Assembly (NCBI GenBank): GCA_000750105.3
Contig: JPHH03000022.1
Span: 248,001 to 312,000, forward strand
Length of the DNA: 64,000 bases
Source: Tolypocladium sp. Sup5 PDA-1
Lineage: Eukaryota > Ascomycota > Sordariomycetes > Hypocreales > Ophiocordycipitaceae
Direction: 5' to 3'
Below the pieces are notes generated by a model that was not told the origin of the DNA, made no database searches, and worked only from the letters and a program-made list of their open reading frames with translations. A program made the position numbers and the translations under genes. Position 1 is the first letter of the stretch; each line of letters begins with the position of its first letter. Shown one piece after another: positions 10,067-20,631 of this stretch.

Positions 10067-10711
10067 GGTTGCGTCCACGTCGCAGTCGGGCGAAAGAACC
10101 GGGCACAACGCAGGCGCGGGACAGATATGGCCGAAGGGTAAGGATGTGAAGAATGCGGAACAAAGGCGGCCAGGTGAGGCAGCATAAAAGTTCGGCTCGG
10201 TTTGCCTGGTGACTCGCGCAGGGCTGCCTGATGATGATATGATGAGAGTAACGAGTGCCAGGCACCACCAAACGACGGGAGTTGGGGCGATCACATGGCG
10301 GGGATGGTGGGGGGCTGTGCCTTCCGATTGGCGTCCAGTGACCTTGATGATGGCGGGGTCAGCGGGAACCTGGAAGCGTCTGGGCGTCTGGGCACAGCGG
10401 CGACCTCTCCAAGATACAGGTCCAGTTGACCTGAATCTGATTGGAACAGGCAACAGAGGATGCCTGGGTACCTTGGAACGTTGGAAGGTATGTCAAAGCC
10501 TCTCGCGCCGCGGCCAGTCCATCAGGGTCCAAGATCCACAGGCGATGCTTGGCCCGGAACTGTACACCTCGCCGGCACACGTAGTCCGTAAGACCATAAT
10601 GGTATCAAGAGTATGTGTGCTGTACTCGTATTAATTACGAGTCGGCGTCCATCCAGACCGACGCCGTGCTATCAAGTTGGTATCATTCATCATCCTCTTT
10701 GCACCCAGCCG
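10067..10711. other. Spacer between CWC24 and ATG3
   Basis: Promoter/5'UTR of ATG3 and 3' region of CWC24. It contains a short inverted repeat at 10624-10642 (ACTCGTA, 5-nt loop, TACGAGT). No gene is visible. Confidence 0.5.
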
Positions 10712-11816
10712 TCACTCCTCCTCCTCTTCGTCGCTGACCTCCTCGCCAGCATCAATCGCCTCCTGCCTCCTCTTCGCTGCCCGCTCTCGTTTTCTCTCCA
10801 AGAGCTTCTTGAGCCTCTTTGCCGTGTTGAAAACTCCATTCGTGCCTGTCCCACACGCGGCGCATGTCGGGTCACGCCTGTACCTCTTGAGAGCGCACGA
10901 CTCACAGAAGCAGTGTCCGCACCTCGTTACTATCGGCTCCTTGTATGCCTCCTTGCAGATGATGCACACAAATGGGATATTTTCGAGCATCGCCTCTTCG
11001 TCGTCGTCGTCGTCTTCTTTGGGCTTGTCGCGGTTCGCACTGGCCACAACGGTGCCGCCCATATTCTTCTTGCCCTTGGACACATTCTCCCACTCCTTGT
11101 CCAGCTGCCAGCCTTGCTTATAGTCCTCTCGACTGTGTAAGAACTTGCTGCGAGAGGGAGCCAAAAGTCAGCAGTCGCTCCATGAAACGTTGAAAAGTTG
11201 CGAGCAAACGATATGATCAAGGGACTTACCAGTTATCACCAAACCCACAGAATCCAGTCTGCTTATAGTCCTTGCACACATCAGGGGCAAAGTCTGTGAC
11301 AGTAATGGTTCGGATATTGGTCGGCGCCCTGATCGGGCCTACCGTCCGTTGTGGAGCGTCTGGGTTCCTCTGTATGAAGGATGTCTGGTTCGCGAGGCCC
11401 TTGTATGTACCATCTGGCTGCCCGTCCTTGGCAAGCGACCGCGTTGAGCCAAGCAGGTTCTTCGCCGACAGCGCACCCTCGGCATCCTCGTCGTACCAGT
11501 TGCTCTGCTTTGTGGCGTCGTTTGCGCTGGTAATGGGGGCGTCTCGATTCGCTGTGAAGACGGTCGCCACCAAGTCTCTGGTGCCGCTGGTGGCGTCTTT
11601 CGATGTGGCCGTGATCGCGGCAGTCTTCTTGCGCCGCTTCACGCGCTGGCCGGCCTCATCTTCCGAGGACGAGTAGTCGCTGTCGCTGTCGCTGTTGGCT
11701 GGTGGCGGCGTCGCTGGCCGCTTTCTCAAGTTGGCCCTGCCTTTTGCGCCTCTCTTCTTGAAGATGGCAACAGGTGCATTTTCGACCTGCGGCGTACCCG
11801 TATCTGGCGCTTCCAT
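10712..11816 (-). CDS. CWC24: Pre-mRNA splicing factor Cwc24 (CCCH + RING; RNF113A orthologue)
   Basis: Exons 11816-11230 and 11147-10712 join across an 82-nt intron to give 340 residues. The splice falls inside a codon of the zinc finger and restores its third cysteine, strongly supporting the model. Cwc24 binds the spliceosome around activation and release of Prp2. A basic and acidic N-terminal tail (residues 1-60, SDSDSDYSSSEDE) is followed by a CCCH finger CKDYKQTGFCGFGDNC plus H (C-x8-C-x5-C-x3-H) at about residues 183-205. A C3HC4 RING, from CIICKEAYKEPIVTRCGHCF to CAACG, lies at about 252-290. The C-terminus is a charged helix ending in an acidic EEVSDEEEEE tail. The order CCCH then RING and the length are those of the Cwc24/RNF113 family. 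Confidence 0.95.
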
Positions 11817-12057
11817 TTCGTTGATGTGCTCTGAGAAAATGCGTCGTGGTCCGAAGATGAAGGTGGAGCTGCTTGATATCGGCTGTGACGCTCTCTGGAG
11901 TGTTGCCAGAAGCTTTGATGTCAGTGGGGCGAAGGCTTCTCGAAGGCTGACTAATGTGTGGATCCAGCACCTTCGATGGACTACTTGGAGGCCGACACAC
12001 TCAAGAGGAACGACAGCAACAAAACACTAGCGTGCTCAGCATGTCGAATACGTAGGC

Positions 12058-12618
12058 CTACTGCATCTTGAAAGCGTTCTTGCCATGCCGCTGTAGATGA
12101 ATATACTCGCGGATGCAACATGTTGGTACGCACGCGAGGGCGCCAACCCCCCTGGAGAACTGCACTTTCTTTCGGGAGCAAGGGGAGCATGTCTTGGCCC
12201 CCAGGTCGATGGCCTAGCGTCGGAGCTGGCTCAACAAGATCTCGCATCGAGGCATCCAACTGAGACCCATCGCATCGGGTTGTTTCGCAAATCCGTCGAC
12301 GCCTGCCGAGTCGACGAGGGCGCGTTGTGCAGACCCGATATCCGTGATCCCAGCGACTCGCGGCATCGGAAACAAGGGCTTTGTGGTCGGCGGCTTGGTC
12401 TGATTGGCCGGCTGGACCCCTGTGTTGATTGCATTGGGGAAATGAGGTTGCGTTATGCAGCGCACAGCGCGTACAGTACTTGGCGGGGCGAGACCATCTT
12501 GTTGATGATGATGAAGAACACTATCCAATAAGAAAGAGCCCGGCTCGCTCATGGCGGGTACGTAAGGCTGGTTGTCGTGTGCAGCCAGGTTGCAGGTTGC
12601 CTTCGCATCATCACTCAT
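12058..12618 (-). pseudogene. Possible degraded Zn-cluster-like gene fragment
   Basis: On the minus strand an ATG at 12618 opens a frame (MSDDAKATCNLAAHDNQPYV) that ends at a TAG at 12214. The same frame then continues with a cysteine-rich stretch (TCSPCSRKKVQFSRGV, then CVPTCCIREYIHLQRHG) to a stop at 12058. CSPCSRKKV resembles the first half of a Zn2Cys6 binuclear cluster, but the expected third cysteine is replaced (QF) and spacing is off. The internal stop could sit in a 53-nt intron with a weak GTCTCA donor, or the locus could be a dead gene. It lies just upstream of CWC24 in the same orientation, so part of it may be CWC24 5' leader. Low confidence. Confidence 0.3.
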
Positions 12619-14048
12619 CACCGGCCGTCGAAACGACTCGAAAGCGGCCGTTGCCCTTGCTTTCGCTCCGACAAGGCACAACATCAACAGAGCTGGCCAG
12701 TGGAGAACGCGGTACTGCTGGCGCTGGATGCGCGTACGAGTACGGAGTACGAAGTAGAGACATTGGCCCGTGACGATGTGCAGACAAGCGCACCTTGGGA
12801 AGGGCGCTCTTAAACAATGACCGCATCCCGACGCAACGGACTGGAGGACAGTTATTCCATTTTCTTTACTTCGTAGAGAAGATAGCATGCTCCTTAGAAT
12901 GCCCCTTTGTGAGGAAACGCAGCAGGCAGTCGAGCCGTACGGCTTCATATCAGCCTCTCGTAGCAATAATACTGGCGGTGGACTCAGCAAGGAATTTCAC
13001 AAGCTGGGCTTGTTGTTCTGCCACGGCGACGCTCCACCGAGGACCCAGCGCTCCCACGATCCATGAAGGCGCCAAGTCCAAAATTTACACGGCGAGCCCT
13101 CGTCACTCTTCCTTTCATCTTCACATTCACGCTTCTCTTCTCATCCGCTGCAGCTCCAGCAGGTCCCGTCTCCCGCGCTGCTGGCTGTCTCTCTCACACT
13201 GCCGCGCGCACCGATCCACGCACTGCGGCAGCGCGTCTGCACCTTATTTTGTCCATTTCTTACTACCTAATTCTTCTGCCCTGCGAGACTCCCGTCGCCA
13301 CGAGTCGCCATACGCTCTCTACCGTACATTGCCTCGTACACCAATCTCTCAACTTTTCTTCTGCCTTCGTTGCGCGCATCCGCCTTCGAGTTCCGCCGAG
13401 GACTCTTTTTCCCTTCCCGGTTCCTGACCTAGCGCGTCTGCTCGACACCGACGAATCGTGCGGCAAGCACCAAGCCACGCGAACCTAAACGGCTGTCTGT
13501 CTATCTCGACCTTGCGGGCGCCAATTGGGAATGATCAACAAGGCCGAAGTCGCGTACTCGTAGATCATTCCAGCCCAGCGCACCGTGCCTGCCCAGTGTC
13601 GACCGCCAACCAACCGCCGCGTCCTCCGCAAAACAAGCCGCCAACGGCGCGATCCGAGGGCCTTCTTTTTTGTTTTACCACCTGTTTTCTTTTGCTGTTT
13701 ATTCGTTCGCCGTCGCCAGTTCGCTTCCTGGCGTGAATGCGCCTTTTGACCTCCTGCAGCCGGACCTGCGCTTTTCAGGGCGTCTTTGCCTGACCCCGAC
13801 CCCCTGCAGGTACTCCTGGTTCCACGCAGTCCCACGCAAGGGGGATTACTTCAGCGTCGCTCGCTACCCTACGATACGTACCTTGCCCTGCTTCTGGCCC
13901 GTCCACGCCTCCGGGGTCTGCCCTCGTCCGCTTCTTGACCTGCGGCCACCCCCCAGTTGCCGACGTGCTGCGGAACCGAAAAACTTGATGGTCTCGCGCT
14001 GCTGGTAGACGGTCTTCTGGTCGAACTCGGCGAACTCGGTTCATCAGG
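12619..14048. other. Long 5' region of the NUM1/ApsA gene
   Basis: No convincing gene. A TACGGAGTAC element sits at 12741-12750. From about 13100 the sequence is rich in CT-tracts (CTTCCTTTC, CTCTTCTC), as is common in fungal promoters and leaders. The 1.4-kb distance suggests a long 5'UTR, possibly with unseen introns. Confidence 0.5.
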
Positions 14049-17000
14049 ATGACTTCGTCTCTGGCCTCGGACGGGCGACCGAGCCTCCCCGCCCCGGGGG
14101 ACGGTGCAAACGATCCCTTCGTCTCCAACGCGTCCAATCCGACCGCTCACCACCGCTTCTCCAACTTCGACCATGACCTCTTCGCTGCTGGCCCTGGTTC
14201 CTCGCCCACGCAGGCGAAGCGCGCACTGGAGGCCCATCTCGCAGAGACGGACCGCCGCCTCGACGAAGCTGGGAAGCTGGGGACTGCTCTAGTCTCCCAG
14301 CGTAAGGCGCTGGCAGAGCAGCTCCAGGAGGTGGACAAGCTACAGGCTGAGGGCGAGCTGGGCCCAGATTTACGCAAAAAACTGTCTGAGATAGAAAGAG
14401 AGTACAATGATCTGGCGCGGGAGTCGGCCAGGGTGTTTCTGCCCAAGCAGAGGGTGCCCAGCAATGAGACCAATTCGGGCTCCCCATACGTGCCAGAGGG
14501 CCGCAGCGGCAGAGTGAGCTTCGCCCGGCTCGCTTCCTACAGCTGTCAAATTTGCTAATGGGATATTAGCGATCTGTCAGTCCGTCAAAATTCGAAAGCC
14601 AAGCCACTGGCTCTCCCACCAAGCTCAGCGTCCCGAATCGCAAGATTAGAAATCAGCCGTCGAATCGCGTGCACGACATCGAGTTTGCTGCAGAAATCAG
14701 CACTTCACTCATTGCCCAAGTTCGGAACCTGCAGGCACTCCTCTCGGAGCGGGACGACGAGGTCAAGAATCTTCAGGGAGAGAGAACCAAGCTCGAGATT
14801 GAGTCCGAGAATCTGCAGCAGCGCGTCAAGACGCTGGACGAGAGCGAACACCGCTACAAGGAGGAAAACTGGAACCTCGAGACTCGCCTGCAGGAGGTCT
14901 CGACGCAGCAGAAAGAGGCAGCGGATCGCGAGAAGAAGCTGACGCAGGCTCTCAACCTCTCCTACTCGGAGAAGAACTCTGCCCAAAAAGAGCTGGACGA
15001 GGTCAAACTCTCTCACTCAAAGCTGACCGAGGAGCATGCGGCTGTCGTCAAGCACCACGATATCGAACTCGGCACTGCCAAGCGCAACATGGTCATGGCG
15101 GAGGGTGAACGAGCCGCCATGCAGCGCAAGATTGACGACCTGACGAACCAGAACCAAGAGCTCGCCAAGGCCTTTTCCCTGCAACGGGGACGAACAGCGG
15201 AGCGAGAGCCAGCTTCGGGCATGAGCGACGACGACTTCGAGACGGCGACCGATAACATCACTCCCGAGCACTCTCCCCCTCCGTCTCCCGTCAAGGGCAC
15301 ACCGAGGCACTCGGTACTGGAAACAGAGACCATGAAGACCTCGTTGCAGCACGCTCAGAGGACCATCCAGAGCCAGCGAAGCCAGCTGCACCGCGAAAAG
15401 ACCGAGAAGCTTGAGATGCGACGCATCATCCAGGATCTTCGCGATGACCTGGAGAAGGCCAGGGGCGATGTGGGAGGTGCAACGTCGAGCAGGCGAAGTC
15501 GCAAGGTGGACTCCAAAGAGGTCAAGAAGCCACAACGCCTCCTCGGTAGCTTCCGATCCGGCCGGCAAGAGATTCTGGTTGACGACCCAGAGTGGGAGGA
15601 TAGTCCCGACATGTCGCCAAGATTGCCCTCCGCCAACCCAGCCTCCGGCCGGGGTGTGAACGCTGCGAGCCCCACAGACACCAGCGACCACTTTGAGACT
15701 GCCAACGAGGCCAGCGAGTCTGCTTTCGAGACGGCTAACGAGCGGGCTACGGAAACAGAAGATTTCCAAACAGGAAACGAAGACTTCTCTGGCAGTGACG
15801 ACGATGCTGAAACTGAAACTGAGAGCCTATCTAAAGGTTTTGGCCGGATGAGACGACCCCCGAGCCTGCCCGCTGGCCTTGCCCGGCACAGCAACCGAAA
15901 CTCCTTCCACAGCACCGCATCCACTTCGGCTGACGAGGACGACTTTGCGGAGATGCGGACACCGACGGCAACGCTGTCCTCCCAGAGAAGCCGGCTCCGT
16001 CTCAACCGCGGCCCCTTCTCCCGGAGTTCCAGGCAAGCCAGCGAAGAGCCCAATCTGCGAAGCAGCCCTGCAAGCTTTGCCAGTGGAGGAACCCCTCAAC
16101 CCGGGCAGAGTCTTTTCGCCGAGCTACAAGACTTTGGTGGCAGCGACGACGAGTCGTTTGCCGGTACGCCAAGCCGCCGGAGCATACGATCTGTTACCCC
16201 TGGCTCGATCCGTCGGACCATGTCACCTCCGCCAGCTGTTCCGGAGTTGCCCAAGGTCATAATGGTGGATAGTGGCGTCATGACTGACCCCGTCAAGATC
16301 ACGACCGACGTGTTCGAGGAAGAGTCTCAACGACCAATCTCTATGGAATCCGTCATTAACGCCCCAATGATCCGCCCCTCCACAGCTTGGAGAAGCAGCC
16401 GCGGAGTTGACACGGACTTCTCACGACCAGTGTCCACGCTTTCCTATAGCGATGCTGGTGCGCAATACGAGCAGGATATCGGGGAGAAGCTTGCGCAGTT
16501 CCCTGTGCCACCAACATCGCCTCCGCAGATAAATCCGCCAACACCGTTCGCTCTGGGCCTCTCCGTGATCCGGTTCGAGAACATCGAGCCACGCGAGGAA
16601 CTTCAAGTACCACCGACTCCTCCAACCCTTCGCCTCACGCCCCTCGCCGTGCAGCATGTCGAACCACTGGCGGAGCCCGAAGTTCATCAGCCCGTTCTCA
16701 CGCTGTCAACCATTGCCGCCCAAGGTTTGGAGCCTGTGGCCGAGCCCGAAGTTCCTCAGCCCGTTCTCACGCTGTCAACCATTGCCGCCCAAGGTTTGGA
16801 GCCTGTGGCCGAGCCAGAGGCTCCTCGCCCAGAGCTGACCATGACGTCCGTCCTCGCAGAGGTGGTCGACCCAGTTGCCAGCTCGCCGCCGTCGCTGACG
16901 TTGTCCACGATTGCCACCGAGACGGTGGAACCCAAGGCTGAGCCAGTCCCTGCGGCGCTCGAGGTCGTCCCAACTCCAGTGGTGCTGCCCTCGCTCAACA

Positions 17001-19311
17001 TGTCGGCCATCATGTCCGAAAATGTAGAGCCCATCAGCGAGGCTGAAATCATCACCACCCCAGCTTCTCTCAGCCTGTCCTCCATTCATGCTGAGCACTT
17101 GGAGCCCAGAGAAGAACCAAAGGTTGTCCCGGCCCAGCCACCGCTTGCTTTCTCAGACATTGCTGCAGAGCATGTTGAACCAGTGTCTGAGGTCCAGCCT
17201 CTCCCGCCCACGTTGGCACTGTCCTCCATTGTTGCCGAACATACGCACCCGATCATGGAGCCGCCCCGCGCTCCACCCGCCCTGGCTCTGTCATCGATAT
17301 CCGCTGAGCAGGTGGAACCTGTGAGCCCTCAGCTGGAAACACCAATCGTGCCCAGTTTTGGCTTCTCGACGATTGAATCCATCGAAACACGGCCAATGTC
17401 GCCACGGAGCCCGAGAAGAGACGGCTTTATCCTTCCCCGTGACGAAAGTTCTCTGTATGGTGAGACAGACCAGCCTGGGACACCACCCAGCCGCAAGATG
17501 TTTGGATCGATCATGGCGCGCGGCAAAACGAACGACTTCTCCCCCGTCATCGCTGAAGATGAGACACGTCAATCTCCCAGAGAGACACCAGAAGCAGAGA
17601 CCCCCGAATCGCAGCGCCCATTCAAAGAAATATCGAGCAACTCGAATGGCCGACCATTACGGAAGCAGCACGTGCCGACAAGCGATCAAGGTGCCCAGAC
17701 TGCCTTGACTTCTGGTGCAATCGACAGACTGCTCAATGGCGGGCCGCAGCAAGCAAGTGGCCACGTCAAAAACGCTTCCCTCAGCTCTGTCGGGAGCCCT
17801 GATACCACAGGGACTGTCCGGGTCTGCCGGTCGCAGGAAAGCTTTGATAGCACAGTTCGCGGCAAGGTGCCTGATGAGTCGGCCTTTGAGTCAGTGCCTG
17901 CATTCAGGCCGGGCAGTGCCCCCAGTGGGAAAGGTTCGATTCCTGACGCGCCGCCACTCCCCTCCAACCACCGGCAAATCATCGACGCGGTGCGCTCGGG
18001 TTCGTCCCGTGGCATCATGGGTAGCATGGCGCCTCCGTTGTGGCCCGCTTCAGCTATGAAGCACCGGCCTCGCACCCCCAGCCAGCAAAGGCCAGCCTCT
18101 GCTGCATCGGGCCGTGGAACTCCAACACCACGAGCCATCCGCACCGGCTCAGCCCACGGGACCGCAGAGATTCAATCGCCAGCAAAGCTTACGGCACGAT
18201 CTAGGCAGTCCTCTGTATCGTCATTCGCCTCAGAGCTCGATTCTCGGTTCAATATTCGACCCGGCGAAATGGGCATTGATCCAACGGGATTCAGCCCCAA
18301 CACGGATCCTCGCATGATCCAGGCTATCACGCAAACCATGATTGGAGAGTTCCTGTGGAAGTATACGCGAAAGACTGGCCGTGGCGAGATGTCAGAGAAC
18401 CGACACAGGCGCTACTTCTGGGTCCATCCTTATACCAGAACTCTATACTGGAGCGACCGGGACCCGTCCACGGCGGGTCGCACTGAGCTAAAGGCCAAGA
18501 GCGTTCCCATCGAAGCTGTGCGGGTCGTGACTGACGACAACCCAATGCCTCCCGGCCTGCACCGGAAGAGCTTGGTGATCATCTCTCCCGGACGTACCAT
18601 CAAATTTACGTGTACTACGGGCCAGAGACACGAGACATGGTTCAATGCGCTCTCATACCTCCTGCTGAGGACCAATCAGGAGGGCCAGTCGGACGTTGAG
18701 GAGGTGGCCGAGAACATTACCCGCGAGGATGTTGAAGAGTTCAACCCTCAATTTGGTCGGCGGCCTGCCAACGGCAATCGCCCAGGGGCACCACCGTCCT
18801 TGTCATCCTACAACTCGCGCACGACCCGAAACGAGTCTCCGGCGGATGGAATATCGATGAATATCCCGACATTAACACCTTCGACCTACAAGCAGTCAAC
18901 AGCAACGAGAGCCTCCACGGGCGCATTCAGCAAGCTGAGTGGATACTGGAAGGCAGGCGCGCCCAAGCTGTCTGGCACATTGTCGACCCTTCGCGGCCGC
19001 GGCCCTACCAGCCAAAACCTCGGCATATATGAAGCCAGTGAGGTTCATGACAGCGCTGAGGATCTTCGTGAATTTATCGAGCGGCAGGATAGGGAATCTG
19101 ACCGACTCGAGAACGTGAGAGCCTGCTGCGATGGTACGTGCAAACGAGCTGAAGGCACCGAAGAAGCGGGTTGACTAATGCGTTTACAGGCAAGCACGAC
19201 GTCGGGACTCTGCACCAGGCTTCGAGGAGAGGCCGCGGCCATCATTCGCACTCGCACCCAGGACCATCTTCCTCAAACACACCCATGGTGTCGACTCGCT
19301 CTCGAGCGTGA
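14049..19311 (+). CDS. apsA: Cortical nuclear-migration anchor with PH domain (Num1 / ApsA family)
   Basis: Three exons (14049-14513, 14570-19133, 19190-19311), each intron 56 nt with a CTAAT branch site, encode 1716 residues. Num1/ApsA anchors dynein and mitochondria at the plasma membrane and positions nuclei. The N-terminal 400 residues are mostly coiled coil (LEAHLAETDRRLDEAGKLG; LIAQVRNLQALLSERDDEVK), which in Num1 binds membrane and dynein. The middle is acidic and Ser-rich with FETANE repeats. Residues about 830-1090 hold roughly ten degenerate repeats of the form LTLSTIAAQGLEPVAEPE; two adjacent units are a nearly perfect 69-bp tandem duplication. Residues about 1400-1525 form the C-terminal PH domain (MIGEFLWKYTRKTG to RHETWFNALSYLLLRT), the phosphoinositide-binding module that holds Num1 at the cortex. 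The last exon adds a basic His/Ser-rich tail. Length, domain order and repeat type fit the family. Confidence 0.93.
16673..16810 (+). repeat. Near-identical 69-bp tandem duplication inside NUM1/ApsA
   Basis: Copies 16673-16741 and 16742-16810 differ at one visible position (GTTCATCAG versus GTTCCTCAG). Each encodes a 23-residue unit of the degenerate repeat array. Neighbouring units are far more diverged, so this pair is a recent duplication. Confidence 0.9.
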
Positions 19312-20631
19312 ACGAGGCGCTCACGGGGAATCGTCACTGCCAGCTCTGGCGATGACCAGCTTTATCTTTCTCAACACTCGCTAGACCTGTTTCCAGTTTG
19401 GCTTGGCCATTTACGACCAGTATAAACTCACGGAAGTTTTGACGACACTTACGATTTGCCTCTACCATAATCGTGCTGCATTCTCGCAAAGACACAACAC
19501 TGTTGACGTTGTCGCCAGACCGGCATTTAATCAATCTACCAACCAACCACGGACCATCGTTTGGGACGCAGTCCCCGTTTTCCCTTTTCCTTAGATCTGT
19601 TTCGTTGTTTGCTTCCCGAAACAATTAGTCGCACCCCTACCTATTACGCACATGACAGTCTTGGCAATGGCCGAGTTTCCCATGTCTACAAAACCAAAAA
19701 CACGTTTTGATTTCGGTTGAATCGGCAGCTGGGAGGAATGTGCCAATGGCGCCGTGTGTCGATAACGAGTGTATTTGTGCTCGCGGCATTAATACTGTGG
19801 CTAAGCCAAGGGGGCATGTTTCTTCACCAGATTGCAACGAGACAGCAGGATGTCGAAGTAGCTAGGTACTAACAGACGAGGGCTGAGCTCTGCTGAGGCT
19901 GAGGAGGGAGTGGAGACTGTTTGCCAATGTACGAAGTAGTACAGAGTACGGACTACTTGTTGACCATGTAGTCGAGGGGAGCAGAGAGCATTGATGACTG
20001 TACGAGACTTATATAAAAGTTGTAAACCAGTTGTCTAATCTGTGTTCCTGCCACTGCTGAAACTACCTACCTAGGGATGACTGTCGCCTGATGGAGGCTC
20101 CCTGAGCCCCTGCCTACATATTAAGTTATGCCTTAGGTGGGTGAGATGAACGGAACTGGCGGACGGGCAGCTGTCAAAGCAGCCGGCCCCGCAGCGGGTG
20201 ACTCCCGCTAGACTGAATCCAGGGCATTTGGCGCGTCGACAGCGCTGTGGCCAGCCTGGCCCATCACATGACGTATTTGCTGCACGCCGCACTGCCGCCC
20301 TTCGGCGCGACGGGACTTGGTTCCGTTGCTGTCCTTTGTACTTGATACGCTCCACATGACATTCACCACACACCCGACGACCTTTCCTTGCTTCATCTTC
20401 AGCTCCGAGAGCGCTGCCTACCCAAGACATTGGAAGCGCGTCTCGGTTCATTCTCCTCAAGATACCTTTTTGTCTACTTTTCCACGGCTTTCCTTGTCTC
20501 TTGTCCCTGTATGCCGCCGTTCCCCTCGGGCAGCCTGTTGCCATCGAGCAGACAGCTTGCCAGGTAGCACCCGGCGTCATCAAGACGGATAGCTGGGCTC
20601 TGCTTGGCCTGCGCTGTGACGACATACGGCC
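19312..20631. other. Intergenic between NUM1/ApsA and the NVJ2-like gene
   Basis: No gene is visible. It contains a cluster of TACGAAGTAGTAC/AGAGTACGGACTAC elements at 19930-19958, a TATATAAA at about 20011 and a CTACCTACCTAGG stretch at about 20065. The right part, from about 20380, is pyrimidine-rich and is probably the promoter/5'UTR of the next gene. Confidence 0.5.

Noticed and set aside
15017..15769. Open frames antisense to NUM1/ApsA (also 15355-16053)
   Set aside because: Mirror frames of GC-rich coding sequence; no domain, and the plus-strand gene explains the region.
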